Positions 1-10,400 of a stretch of DNA of 64,000 nucleotides are shown here, in pieces. This DNA comes from Lentisphaerota bacterium. GTDB lineage: Bacteria; Verrucomicrobiota; Lentisphaeria; Oligosphaerales; JABHEG01. How positions within the stretch are numbered: the stretch's first letter is position 1; each line of letters starts with the position of its first letter. Made by a program: the position numbers and the translations under genes. Location of the stretch: NCBI GenBank assembly GCA_018676675.1, contig JABHEG010000259.1:1-64000 (forward strand), given 5' to 3'. The notes beneath the pieces were generated by a model. The model worked only from the letters and a program-made list of their open reading frames with translations, made no database searches and was not told where the DNA came from.

Positions 1-3
1 ATT

Positions 4-38
4 GACAGGCGTCTACAATATAGCTGAAAGCGCCTGTC
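4..38. repeat. 8-bp inverted repeat near window edge
   Basis: GACAGGCG (4-11) and CGCCTGTC (31-38) form a perfect 8-bp stem around a 19-nt AT-rich loop. An A-rich stretch follows. It could be a hairpin of the gene lying left of the window. The rest of 1-274 holds one repeat element and no convincing gene. Confidence 0.4.
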
Positions 39-116
39 GATCAAGCAACAAAAGAGTCGCAACCTGCTTTATAATAGATAGTTACAAGATCGAACGTGCT
101 TTTGTCGGGGTGATCC

Positions 117-182
117 TGGAGAGCGGTCGTCCTCGACCGGAAGGCATGCGTGCAGCCACGGCGGGGGACCGCCGCTCTCCAA
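117..182. repeat. Dispersed palindromic element, copy 1
   Basis: A forward module (117-140, GGAGAGCGGTCGTCCTCGAC) is followed by an inverted module (159-182, ending GCCGCTCTCCAA). The two modules resemble each other when one is reverse-complemented. Matching module pairs occur at 6741-6847 and 27964-28034, so this is a repeat family in intergenic DNA. No gene is seen in it. Confidence 0.55.
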
Positions 183-274
183 GGGCGAATCCGGGCTGAT
201 GTGCGGCGAGACCACGGACGCGCGCACCCGCCCTCTCTCAATGTGAGCAGGCTAGGCACACCGGCCCTGGTTGC

Positions 275-3200
275 TCACTCTGTGGCTCTCGGGAGTGCCG
301 CTCGAGCCTGGAAGCGGACGGTTACCTTCTGCCCTTTGGTAATCCGGATGCTCTGGTTGACGCGATGGTCGTGAGACGTCCTGGCGGCGCGGCGCCCCGA
401 GGCGGCACCGGAATCGAGTAACACAACCCCCGCCTCTCCCCTGGCCACTGCCTCGCCGCGGTGATCAAAGACACATTCCCACCCGGGAATCCTGCTCTGT
501 TCTCCCCCTTCCTCGAAGTCCCCGTTGACCAGCTCGGCGCCCTCCACCTCGAACGCATCGTAGTATGTCCAGGCCGTGGGGTTGCCGGGGCGGGTCTGAG
601 TGCCCATCAGCTCCAGGCTGACCGTGGCGTCCTCCAGCGGCATGAACTCGAAGTGGCATGCCTTCCATCGGTCCCCTCGGGCTGTGCCGAAGGTGGTGAC
701 AAGGCGGTTCCATTTGACCGCCCAATCCGGAGCGCTGGCTCCGGCGCCAGCCTGCATGCTGGTCGTTTCGGAGGGGCGTTTCCCCTGGACATCGATGCGG
801 ATCGCGGGGGCCGGATGCCCGGGCATGAACGCGATCGGGCCCAAGGGCTGCAGCCACAGTGCGGTCGCGCACTTCGCATCGCCTGGGTCGAGTGACCAAC
901 GTCTGCGCCAACTGATCCACTGGTTGCTGGACGCTCTGCGGACCGTGACGTGGCAGTAGATCGGGAGATTCCCCTCCGTCGCGGAGACCCCAATGGCCGA
1001 GAACGGAACCTTCAGCTCTGCGGACCAGCTTCCCGGGGGTGCCGGGCAGGTCGCGTAACAGACCCCTTCCCGCTGCTTCGGCTCGAGCGGCCGGCTGGTC
1101 TCCGCGACGTTGAGTGTGCCATTGGCATAGCCTCGCAGGATGAGTCCCTCCAATCGGTTCGGGAGGCGCTCATCGTGTGCGGGCGCCAACACAATCTCGA
1201 CGCCATCATCCTGCCCCCAGGTCTGGCCGCCGGGAGCAGAACCGGCAGCTCCACCGGGGTGGCGAAACGCGACAAACAGGTGGGCATGGTCCGCCCGAAT
1301 CCACAGGCGAGCCGGGGGATCCGCGTCGTCCTCGCCCATGGTCGCGGTCAGCGCGTGGGGCCCCGATGTGGAGCCGTCCTCCCATTCGCTCGGGTTGACC
1401 ACACCGTTGATCGCGATGGGGCCACTCAAGCCCACCACGGGTATGAGCACGGGAAGTTCCGCCCGACTGCGCTCCGCTGGAGACATAATGGGAGAAAGCG
1501 GCGTGACGTCTGCTCCGAATTTAACCATTGAAGACGCGCGCCTGGAATCGGCATACAGCCCCATACGCTGGAAATCGGGTGCCTCAAAGTCGGGAAGCTG
1601 CTTGTAGATGGGGGCGCCATCCCGGAGGCGAAGATCCAGGGCGGACAAGTCGACGAACCCAGGGTCCCGCATGAGGTCAATATTGTCGGCGACTGTGCAC
1701 GTACGCATCACCTTCCTGGCGTTGCTGATGGTCAGTTTCCCGCCTCCAATGTTCACATTTCCGCGGATCGTGTTGTGGTGGGCGTTTTGCGCATCGACCG
1801 GGTCCATCTCGAGCGCGGCAAGCAGATTGGGGTAACGTGTCTGCCAGAGCTTGCCGCGGAAGAGCGCTTCGTCGCGCAACAGCAGCTTGAACTGCGTGCT
1901 GTCACGCCCCTTTTCGGCATTCTTGCGCGCGAAGCTGTCGATGCCCCGGCTTGCCAGGTTAAGAGACTCTTTGCAGTTCACCGCGATGTTGCTCGAGACC
2001 ACCAGGTCCTTGCCTCCGCCGAAATTGAGACCGCGATCCGCCATCGTGACGATGTTGCTATGGACGATTGTGCCGGACGACATGTCGTCAAGGTAGATGG
2101 CTCGACAGCCGGCTCCGTCCAGCCCCTCGCCGAGGGCGTGGAACAGGTTGTGCCGAATGATGGTCCCGCGTCGACTCCAGTCTCTGGCGCACGAGTAGAT
2201 CGCCCCGGCATCACTCGAGTGCAGGCATACATCATGAACAATGTTGTACTCGATGAGATGGTCATTGCCGCGGAAGAAGATGGCTTGATGCTGGGCCTGG
2301 TAGATGAGGTTGTGTCTAATTCGGTTGCCCACACCGTAGATCGCCGCACCGGGCTTGTACGTGCTCACAATCCGGCCGAAGTGGTGGATGTGGTTGTTCT
2401 CAATCAGGTGGTTGCCGGGGTCAAGTGTGTTGCGGACTCCGCCGCTTGCCTTGATGCCGCCTTCGCCGAGGTCATAGAGATCACAGCCGACCACGGCGCA
2501 GTCGCGTCCCCCATCAATGCTCACGCCCCAACTACCAAGGTGACGCAGTGTACATCCCCTCAGCCTGAGTCCGGTGCACTTGCGGGCCACAATCGCCGTG
2601 TCACGACAACCCTCGAACACGAGTCCTTCGAAATGGAGGTCGGCAACTCCTTCCAGGGTGACGAGGTGATCCGTTGCAGCCGCGACGACGGGCTTTCGGT
2701 TGGGATCCGCCGTAGGCCAGAGGTAGATCCGCCGGGCGTCCCGGTCGACGGCCCACTCTCCGGGACGGTCGATCTCGCCGATCATGTTGAAGGCGAAGAA
2801 ATGCTGTCCCGTTTTGTAGCCGAAGGCATGTGATTCGGGTTGTGCGAGTGCAATCGTTCTGGTCTCAAGGGCGATTTCCTCGATCTGCATCTTCTGGTCG
2901 GCCCAGTGGTGGAACCAGAGCCCGTCAAGCCAGGGATCGGGTTCTCTGTTCCAGCGCTCCAGCCGATCACTCTCAAAGATGAATCGTCCCTCGGTATAGG
3001 TTGTTCCTACATGGCCTCGCTTCTGATGGTGGCCCACGCAGGCGCCCATCCGCGCCAGAGCGCCGTTTGGCCAACGGGCGATCGGCAGACGCGTCTCATC
3101 CTGGAACAGGGCCACTGGGTACTGAGGCTTGCCGCGGTATCCACACCCGCCATTGGCAAACCCCGGAACGGGAGTGGGCACGCCACTCGGCAGCGCGGCC

Positions 3201-3625
3201 CAGACAACGTGATCGCGCGCCTTGTCACTGAGCAGTTCTCGCGTGACAGGATTTGACACAGATTGCCAGGAGACAATCGGGACCGCTCCGGTGAGGGTCG
3301 TCTTCCCCCGCTCGGCAGAACGGTAGATGATCGGTGCCGAACCGGAGCCGGCATCTGCCGCGGTCAGCTCGAACGGGGTGGACACGGCGTACCGACCGGG
3401 CAGCAGCGCTACCGCTACTCCGCCCTCCGGCAGGGCAGCTCCCTCTTTCATGGCGCGGATCGCATCTCTGGCTTCTTCGAGCCGTCCGAATGGCCTAGCA
3501 CGCGTTCCATCGCCATCAGCGGCCCCCGATGGAGACACATACAGTGTGATCGACGGCGTCGCCCAAGACACGGATGACGCGGTCAACACGGCGCCGACAG
3601 CCAATATCACCAGGATTACTCTCAT
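275..3625 (-). CDS. Secreted right-handed beta-helix protein with CBM9-like tail
   Basis: This is a 1116-residue exported protein, probably acting on or binding polysaccharide outside the cytoplasm. Residues 1-22 form a signal peptide ending SSVSWA. Residues about 27-60 (LYVSPSGAADGDGTRARPFG) match the usual start of pectate-lyase-like parallel beta-helix proteins. The central 330-620 region has the short Asn/Gly/His-rich turns of PbH1 repeats, for example HLIENNHIHHFG. Residues about 720-900 resemble a CBM9-like domain (PIAINGVVNPSEWEDG start). The start has an AGGAGA site 9 nt upstream. It lies 18 nt after the stop of the TIM-barrel gene on the same strand, so the two are probably co-transcribed. 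The substrate cannot be told from sequence alone. Confidence 0.85.
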   Translation of the reverse strand: MRVILVILAVGAVLTASSVSWATPSITLYVSPSGAADGDGTRARPFGRLEEARDAIRAMKEGAALPEGGVAVALLPGRYAVSTPFELTAADAGSGSAPIIYRSAERGKTTLTGAVPIVSWQSVSNPVTRELLSDKARDHVVWAALPSGVPTPVPGFANGGCGYRGKPQYPVALFQDETRLPIARWPNGALARMGACVGHHQKRGHVGTTYTEGRFIFESDRLERWNREPDPWLDGLWFHHWADQKMQIEEIALETRTIALAQPESHAFGYKTGQHFFAFNMIGEIDRPGEWAVDRDARRIYLWPTADPNRKPVVAAATDHLVTLEGVADLHFEGLVFEGCRDTAIVARKCTGLRLRGCTLRHLGSWGVSIDGGRDCAVVGCDLYDLGEGGIKASGGVRNTLDPGNHLIENNHIHHFGRIVSTYKPGAAIYGVGNRIRHNLIYQAQHQAIFFRGNDHLIEYNIVHDVCLHSSDAGAIYSCARDWSRRGTIIRHNLFHALGEGLDGAGCRAIYLDDMSSGTIVHSNIVTMADRGLNFGGGKDLVVSSNIAVNCKESLNLASRGIDSFARKNAEKGRDSTQFKLLLRDEALFRGKLWQTRYPNLLAALEMDPVDAQNAHHNTIRGNVNIGGGKLTISNARKVMRTCTVADNIDLMRDPGFVDLSALDLRLRDGAPIYKQLPDFEAPDFQRMGLYADSRRASSMVKFGADVTPLSPIMSPAERSRAELPVLIPVVGLSGPIAINGVVNPSEWEDGSTSGPHALTATMGEDDADPPARLWIRADHAHLFVAFRHPGGAAGSAPGGQTWGQDDGVEIVLAPAHDERLPNRLEGLILRGYANGTLNVAETSRPLEPKQREGVCYATCPAPPGSWSAELKVPFSAIGVSATEGNLPIYCHVTVRRASSNQWISWRRRWSLDPGDAKCATALWLQPLGPIAFMPGHPAPAIRIDVQGKRPSETTSMQAGAGASAPDWAVKWNRLVTTFGTARGDRWKACHFEFMPLEDATVSLELMGTQTRPGNPTAWTYYDAFEVEGAELVNGDFEEGGEQSRIPGWECVFDHRGEAVARGEAGVVLLDSGAASGRRAARTSHDHRVNQSIRITKGQKVTVRFQARAALPRATE

Positions 3626-3643
3626 TCTGTCATCTCTCCTGAT

Positions 3644-6484
3644 CTACCATTGATACACCCGGACCTCGTATCGTCCGAAATGTGTTCTGATCCGGCCGCT
3701 TTCCGGAGCTGCTGTTCGCGTTTTGCCGAACAGGGAACGAATCGGGCCGGAAGCTGTGATGGGCAAAGCGACTTCGCCGTCGCTCTCAGAGGTGTTGACT
3801 GCGATCAGCGTGGTTCCATTCTCGACCGTCTTCTGCCAGGTTTCGACATTGGGGCCTCCGTCACCACCATTGATCGTGCGAGTGATGACGGGACCGTCGC
3901 CCGTGAGGACGGGAGCGAGCGAGCGTAGCTCAGACAGGGTTGCGGCCAACGCCGACCAGGCTTCGGGGACATCGGCGATCGTCAGCCAGTCGGCGTGCCC
4001 CCCGGCATACCACCACCAGAACAGCCCGTTGATGCCTTGCGTGATCCCGGCATAGGGAGCGGCACGGAGCCAGGCAGGATCCGGCTGAAAAGCACCCAGA
4101 TCAAATGGCTTTCCGCTCTTGGACTGGGCGCGATCATAGGCATGCACCAACAGCGTGATCGGCGAGGCGTTGAGTAGGGCTTTCTGGTGCTCCTGAAGCT
4201 GTTTGACCACCCCGGCGGGGTCTTTGTACGCCTGAGTCCAATGGGTATCCCAGCTCTTTCGGTAGAGATTCATCCGTTTGCCCCACGTCGTGACCACGAC
4301 CGGATGATATGGGTCAAGCGTGCGGATGAGGTCTGCGTATCGCGTGAGATTCCGCGGCGAGATGTACTGGTGGACAATCTCGGGTTCATCAAAGAGGTAC
4401 CAGCAGAAAAGTCCGGGGTGGTCGCAGAGGGCTGACACCCGTCTCACAATGTGGTCCAGATTGCCCTGCACGAGGCCATTCCCGCTGGAGTTCCCCCGGT
4501 CAAACCCGATGAACACCCGGAGGCCATGCTTCCAGGCCGCGTCAAGGTACTCCCGAGCAGCGACATCATCCTGACTGCTCTCCCACGTATACATGTGCAC
4601 AAGATCGAAGCCGGCTTCCTTGACGGTCTTCATGTTCTCGGGTCTAACCTGGTAGATACCGAATGGGAATTCTCTACCTTCCGGCCCAAGGTAGAACCCC
4701 TCCTCATCAATGCGGATGGCGTTCTCCGGCTTCGGCAGATTCAGGACGGAAACCTTTGCTTCGGTTTCGTTTCCCGAGGGATCAGATGCGACCACGGACA
4801 GCGATGATAGCCCTTTCGGCCATTCGCCATCAGGCTCCGGGTGCACACAGAACTCTCCATCGCCTGAGTTGGTGTGAAAACTGACGTTCAAGGGGGTGTC
4901 CCCAAGCGTTGCCTTGACCGATCGCAAGACCCCGCTGCCTTCATGGACCGTGACGTGCACCGTGCGACCGCGTGGTTGCCCTATGCGCTCGGCGGAGGTC
5001 ACGATCACTGGCGCTGTCGTGTCTGTTTCAGGGGGAGCAGTCTGAGTGAAATGCCACGTGACCCCGGGCTCGAGGCCGCTGCCCACGACGCGCCAATGCC
5101 AGCGGCCGGCTGCGAGCGGCTCCGGGCAGCTCCATGGCGTGTCGTGGACCGTGTATCGTCGCACGTTTGCCTCCGCGAAGTCCGCAGTTTTGGACAGCTC
5201 TACCTGGGCCGCTTCCACATCGTGCGGCGCCTGGAAGTCGAACATGGGCGTGTTGTCGTTGATTGTCTCGCCATCCAACGGGCTCTGGAGAACGGCAAAG
5301 CGACTCAACCGCGTGAGTTTGAACGCGTCGAACCAGGCCGTACCCGTTCCCCTCAGAGCCAGAAATACGGCTGCGAATCCTGCCTCGTCCGGGGCTCGAA
5401 GTTGATCGCATGAAAGAGCTCCCCAGGGATTGCTGCCGTAGAGGCTTGGCGAGTACTGCCCGGCCGCGAACCACTTGCCCTCCTTGTCCGCCCATTCCAC
5501 AATCAGCACAGCGCCGCGTGCAGACTTGCCCTGAACAACAGCCTTCTCCACCTCTTCAGTGCGGACAAAACACGTCGCCTGGTAAAGAGCGCCCCCCTGA
5601 ACGGGGACCTGCCGCGTGATATACACACTGTCCTTCGCGATATCACTCACTGAGATGCGCAGACACGTCGCGCCTTCATGGGCATTCGTTCGCTGTGCGG
5701 CGGCGTTCTTCGGGACCGACCAGCCGCTCACACCATCCTCAAACCCGGAGTTGGTGATGCCGACGGGATCGATTTGCCGGGTAGGCTGTTCGAACACAGC
5801 CTTCCGCGTCGCTGCGACTCGCCCCGTGAACGTCTCCGCGGTCAGCTCAACCGAGGCGCTGAATACGACCGGTTTGTCGCTCACGCGGCAAGACGTAATG
5901 CCCCGGATCATGCCATGCTTCTTCCGGAAATCCTGCAGCATGAACGCGCCGCTTTCAGAAGTGAAGGTGACGCGGACAGAACGCTCGACTCCCTCGATGG
6001 TCAGGGGCTTCCGCAGGGACCTGGTCGGGAACGGTTTGTCGCTTTCAGTCTGTGTCCCCTTCCCCAGAAGGTACCGGAAGGTCCCATCGGCGAAGCGGAA
6101 CAGTTCCTGGGGGAAGTAGAGCCCGAATTCAGCCGGTCCCTCGGGCTGGATCGTTGCCACGATGCTGCAGAGCAGGCGGGCTCCGTCAGCACGGATTGTG
6201 ATATCCGCCTTGTATTGACCTTCCGCCGCGTCACTCCAGATCTGAGTACCCGTCTCGGCATCGGCTTTGGGCGTCGAAGCCACGAAACGGAACCGACCGC
6301 CCTTCCATGCAGGCAGGTATCCTGAAAACGAAAGGTGATCAACCACCGTCTCTCCTGCCCATTGGATCTCGGCGACTCCTCCGTCGCCCTTGGGCACGAT
6401 CGCCCACTGTGCGTCCGCACATATCGCGAAAACGACAACAGACAGTGCGGCCAGTGTGAGCATTCGACTATGTGGACAGCGCAT
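3644..6484 (-). CDS. Secreted TIM-barrel glycoside hydrolase-like protein
   Basis: This is a 946-residue exported protein with a signal peptide (1-25, cleavage near ICADA). Residues about 240-400 (NSGFEDGVSGWSV onward) look like a CBM4/9-type jelly-roll module. An Ig/FN3-like segment follows (PLDGETINDNTPMFDFQAP). The C-terminal 590-870 region is a clan-A-like TIM barrel. It begins GFYLGPEGREFPFGIYQ and contains FCWYLFDEPE, where the Glu residues are candidate acid/base catalysts. An AAAGGA ribosome site precedes the ATG by 8 nt. The next gene downstream on this strand is the beta-helix protein, so the pair likely work on one glycan. I cannot assign a GH family number. Confidence 0.8.
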   Translation of the reverse strand: MRCPHSRMLTLAALSVVVFAICADAQWAIVPKGDGGVAEIQWAGETVVDHLSFSGYLPAWKGGRFRFVASTPKADAETGTQIWSDAAEGQYKADITIRADGARLLCSIVATIQPEGPAEFGLYFPQELFRFADGTFRYLLGKGTQTESDKPFPTRSLRKPLTIEGVERSVRVTFTSESGAFMLQDFRKKHGMIRGITSCRVSDKPVVFSASVELTAETFTGRVAATRKAVFEQPTRQIDPVGITNSGFEDGVSGWSVPKNAAAQRTNAHEGATCLRISVSDIAKDSVYITRQVPVQGGALYQATCFVRTEEVEKAVVQGKSARGAVLIVEWADKEGKWFAAGQYSPSLYGSNPWGALSCDQLRAPDEAGFAAVFLALRGTGTAWFDAFKLTRLSRFAVLQSPLDGETINDNTPMFDFQAPHDVEAAQVELSKTADFAEANVRRYTVHDTPWSCPEPLAAGRWHWRVVGSGLEPGVTWHFTQTAPPETDTTAPVIVTSAERIGQPRGRTVHVTVHEGSGVLRSVKATLGDTPLNVSFHTNSGDGEFCVHPEPDGEWPKGLSSLSVVASDPSGNETEAKVSVLNLPKPENAIRIDEEGFYLGPEGREFPFGIYQVRPENMKTVKEAGFDLVHMYTWESSQDDVAAREYLDAAWKHGLRVFIGFDRGNSSGNGLVQGNLDHIVRRVSALCDHPGLFCWYLFDEPEIVHQYISPRNLTRYADLIRTLDPYHPVVVTTWGKRMNLYRKSWDTHWTQAYKDPAGVVKQLQEHQKALLNASPITLLVHAYDRAQSKSGKPFDLGAFQPDPAWLRAAPYAGITQGINGLFWWWYAGGHADWLTIADVPEAWSALAATLSELRSLAPVLTGDGPVITRTINGGDGGPNVETWQKTVENGTTLIAVNTSESDGEVALPITASGPIRSLFGKTRTAAPESGRIRTHFGRYEVRVYQW

Positions 6485-6865
6485 GGTTAGCGTCCTTTCT
6501 ATGCGGACCGGAAGAACAACGGGGAACGTTCCCCGCTGCGAGGGGCGCCGTTCCCCGTCCCGTAGGCTGGATCGGAACGTACTGCTTCATGCAGGCGAGG
6601 TCTACGCGGGAACCACACGAGGTGTGGAGCGCCGCAATATCGCTCCTGTGCCAGGTTCTCGCGGCACAGTCTGGTATGGCTGGCGGAAGCGGTTCCCGAT
6701 GCCGGTAGACGCGACGTCTGCCACCGGACACGGCCGCTGGGGACATCGCCCCCCAAGCACGGTTCGGCGACCGAAGTCGCTTTTGGAAGGGCGATGTCCT
6801 CGACCGTTTGGCGTGTGCGCAGCTACGGCGGGGACCGCGGCTCTCCAGGGATTGGGAAGCCGGCG
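6485..6865. other. 381-bp intergenic region rich in palindromes
   Basis: No gene is supported here. A perfect 16-bp palindrome (CGGGGAACGTTCCCCG, 6520-6535) is followed by a related GC-rich partial copy. Modules of the dispersed repeat family lie at 6741-6847. The region is the upstream spacer of the minus-strand TIM-barrel gene. Confidence 0.5.
6741..6847. repeat. Dispersed palindromic element, copy 2
   Basis: Three modules are present: inverted 6741-6762 (GGACATCGCCCCCCAAGCAC), forward 6783-6806 (TTGGAAGGGCGATGTCCTCG) and inverted 6826-6847 (ending GCGGCTCTCCA). They share a GGA(G/A)(G/A)GCG core and a GTCC-CGACCG tail with copies at 117-182 and 27964-28034. Confidence 0.55.
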
Positions 6866-7189
6866 CTACACCCGCTTGGGCTCGACCAGGTACCACGCCG
6901 CGACCAGAGGTCCGTCCTCGGAGCTTCTGGTGTGATGGTCCTCCCCGGCTTCCACGACAACGACATCGCCCGTGCGGATCGGGTGATCAACCCCGTCGAT
7001 TGGCAGCACCCCCATGCCCTGGATGAAGATGAAGATCTCGTCTGTGTTGTGGACGTGGTGCTCGGGGTGGGCTGTTTCTCCCGGCGTGAAGACATAGATG
7101 CCTCCATGCGTAATCCGGCGGTCGCCAACGACCTCCGGGAGCAGACGAGTGGGCGTTGTCTCGAGCTCATCCAGCCGGTAGCGTTTCAT
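6866..7189 (-). CDS. Small single-domain cupin, possibly KdgF-like
   Basis: This is a 107-residue single-cupin protein, probably cytoplasmic since no signal peptide is seen. The first cupin motif is HPEHHVHNTDEIF (H-x-H plus Glu as metal ligands). The second is GDVVVVEAGEDHHT with the late His. I chose the ATG at 7189 because the protein then begins MKRYRLDELE, as compact cupins usually do; the open frame upstream looks non-coding. It diverges from the giant lyase gene starting at 7405. Cupins such as KdgF linearise unsaturated uronates released by polysaccharide lyases, so a similar role is a reasonable guess. A sugar isomerase or plain binding protein is equally possible. Confidence 0.75.
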   Translation of the reverse strand: MKRYRLDELETTPTRLLPEVVGDRRITHGGIYVFTPGETAHPEHHVHNTDEIFIFIQGMGVLPIDGVDHPIRTGDVVVVEAGEDHHTRSSEDGPLVAAWYLVEPKRV

Positions 7190-7404
7190 CGACAGGTTCC
7201 CGTGTTCGGTATGGTAGTGTGGGTTTGACTGGTGTCTGCGTGTTGCCTCCGGGAATCTGCCCTGGCCTCGGTAACTGCGCAACCCCTCCGCACCAACATC
7301 CGCTTGCCACAGCACAGCTGTCCCTCTGAGTCCTGGCCCCCTCGCATTCCAGCCCTACATTGCCTCTGGCACTGCAATCGCCTTGAACACAAGGAACGGA
7401 TTCC

Positions 7405-10400
7405 ATGAATCGTCTGATCGGGTCTTTCTGCCTGCTGATCGTCCTTACATCCGCCGCCATAGCCCAGCCCAAAGTGCTGGTTGTGGCTGACAGCGACTCC
7501 AATTTCACCATTCAGGGGCTCAAGGCGCTTGACGTTGTGCATGAACGCCTCAGTCCGAGCGCTGCCGCATCTGCCTCCCTGTTCGACTACGACTTGGCCA
7601 TCTGGGGAATGGACCAGCCGCGAGACAGGCTCAACCGGGACGCTGAAGCGGTCGCGTCCTTCCTTGAGCTTGGCGGCGTACTCATCGGTTTCCGAACCAA
7701 GACGACCAAGGAGACGTGGACGCCATCCGCGGTAGGCCATGATCGGGGGTACAACTTTGGCAAGATCCTCATTCCGGACCACCCCATATTCAAACAGCCG
7801 CATGCATTCACGGACGCACTCATGCGTGAGGTCCATGGGGGGAGCATCTACAATGCTCTCTGCGCTCTCGGGCCCGGCTGGACGGGGCTGGCGGCAACGG
7901 GGTCGAAGCTCGGTTGGGACAAGCGTGAGGAACGGGATCCGGGACCGCACTACGGGATCATTGAGCTTAAGCATGGCGCGGGGCTGGTTCTGCTGATGGA
8001 GATGATTCCTGCCTACAATTGGTTCCACGACGCCAAGGGCAAGGCAACTGCTCCGGGGGCTAAGTTCTTTGAGAATGTCGTCCGTTACGCTCTTGGCCGG
8101 GCTCTGACGCGGGCTTCGGACCGACCGAAACCGGTTCTGCCTGAGGGATTCCGCCCTGATCTTGCCGGTTCTATGCGGTCTCCGCAACGGGGTGACGGAG
8201 TGCCGATGGACGACCGTTGGGCCATTGCGTGCACGGGCCCATATTCGGCCGTTCAGGATCGGCGGGGCGTGCTGACCTTCCGCCATACCGACACGGTGAG
8301 CACGGAGGGCAACAGCGCGGCCGCGACGGCAATCCTCCGACTCCCCCCAACGCGTTCCACAGTCGCGCTCCTGTGGTACGAGTCCGACACCTACTGCGGC
8401 GGTCGGGAGCGCATTCTCGGGGGCGCGAAGCATGGGCAAACGGCTTTGCAGAACTACAAGCGCGGCATCCGTTTCAAGCAGGTCCTGGTCAACGACCAGA
8501 TTGTGTGGGAGGGAGATGTGCTTGGGCGTAATCCGCAGCCTGCTTCCCGGCGTCGACATCAGGTTGACATCACCCGGTTTATCGCCTCCGGCGCCGACTC
8601 GTGTTCGGTTTCTTTGCGCGTCGTCGACAAGAAGGGCTCCGGTGACCAACCGTTTGCCATCGAAGCGTTCTTTGCCGCGGTCGAGCTGGCCACTGACCTG
8701 GTGCGCGTTCCGCTGTCCCGGTTTCATGCCGGTGGCGGCGCACAGGTGCGGGACGATGGGAGCCTTGTTCCTGAGGATGGCGTCTACCGGTTGGCCGGCA
8801 ATCTGTCGGTGCCGGCGGGACTATGCCGCTTTGCGGTTCGCCTGCGCGACGGGGCGTACGGCCGGTCCTCAGTCTCACTGGCTGTGGATGGCCATCCGGC
8901 CGGCGCATGGAAGCTCACGGCCGATGACCATCGGTACCACTGGGCTGTCACCGCCCCCGTGACGGTGTCCCGGGGAGACTTCACTATCGATGTCGTCCGA
9001 GACTCCGGGGAGGCGCTTGCCCTCGCAGAAATCGCGGTGATCCCGGAACGGTTTCGCGTCGTCCCTCCGCAGCTTCCGGAAGCGACGCAATCCAGTGCCT
9101 CAGAACCTGTTTCCTTCGGACTTACCGTCGCGAACCCCACTGGCGTTGCGCGGCAGGGCGAGATGGCCGTGCAGGGAGTCCCTTTCCCGCAGGGCTGCGT
9201 GCGGAGTCCGCAGAACATGCGGATGACCGACGCCGCCGGTCGGGCATTGCCTCTGCAAGCACGACCATTCGCCTACTGGCCTGACAAATCCATCAAAGTG
9301 GCGGCCGTCTCATTCCCCGCAGATGTGCCCGCCAACGGCTCTGCCGGCTACCGGTTCGGGGCCGGCAGCGGGGTTGAGCCACTCTCCGAGTCCGGTGGGT
9401 TAGAACTGAGCGAATCTGTTGACACGATCGCCATTGACACGGGCGCCATCGCCGTCACGCTCAGCAAGGTGAACGGCACACTCCTGGAGACGGTTACCCG
9501 TGGTGAGCACGTCCTCAAGGCGGGCGAGGCACGTTGGGATCTCGCTTTCCTCGATGAATCAGGACGCGAACTCCGCAGCTCAGGCCCGACTGTGAGCGTA
9601 ACAGAGATCATCGAGCGGGGCCCCAACCGGGCTCTGATCGTGCGCAAAGGCCTGTTCTCTGATGCTGCAGGGGCGCTGGTCAACTATCGCATCCAGACGG
9701 AGCTCTGCGCCGGTTCAGATGCTGTTCGCTGTCAGGTCTTCATGGTGAACCGCGAGGACGCCGCAGAGATCTACCTGCGTCGTTGGTCGATGGAGCTCGG
9801 GCTTGGCGATTCGCCGGTCGGTCGCCTCTGGGTCGGCGAGGATGACGCCGTTCCGGCTCAGGCAGGAAACACGCTTTACCAGCACACTGAGGGGACGCTG
9901 AGCTGGACCGGGCAGACGCCGCTGTCGCGTGTGGAGGGGCGTTGCCCCGGACATATCCGGCTGGCGGGGCTGGCCCTGGGGACACGCTGGTTCTGGCAAC
10001 GCTATCCGCAGGCGATACGCTTCCTCGAGGGTGTCGTGCGCCAGGACTTCGTGCCCGAGCCGCTCGATGACGGCGACCTGCCTACTCGATGGCAGGAGAA
10101 GATGGCTGAGCGGACAGATAAGTACAGCGTTGGAGGGGTCGGCTATCCCCAGTCGCCCGGCAAGATGGGGCTTTTCCGCCTGGCCCGGGGGGAAGCTCTG
10201 CGGCAGGAGATCCTCTTCCGCTTCGATGGCGAAGCGATCTCTGCGCCGGTTGACGAGGCCCTGGCCCCAATCGTTGCTCCTCTGCGGGCTTCCCCGGATC
10301 CGGAGTACGTGAGCCAAACGGCCGTGTTCGGTGAGGTGCAGCCACATGACCCTGTGACCTATCCGCACTACGAGAATTCGGTGGAGCGTTTCTATCAGAA

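Noticed and set aside
1775..2833. 352-residue plus-strand frame
   Set aside because: It lies antisense to the beta-helix repeats and shows no domain.
7186..8727. 513-residue minus-strand frame over the start of the lyase gene
   Set aside because: It is antisense to a well-supported gene with signal peptide and domains.
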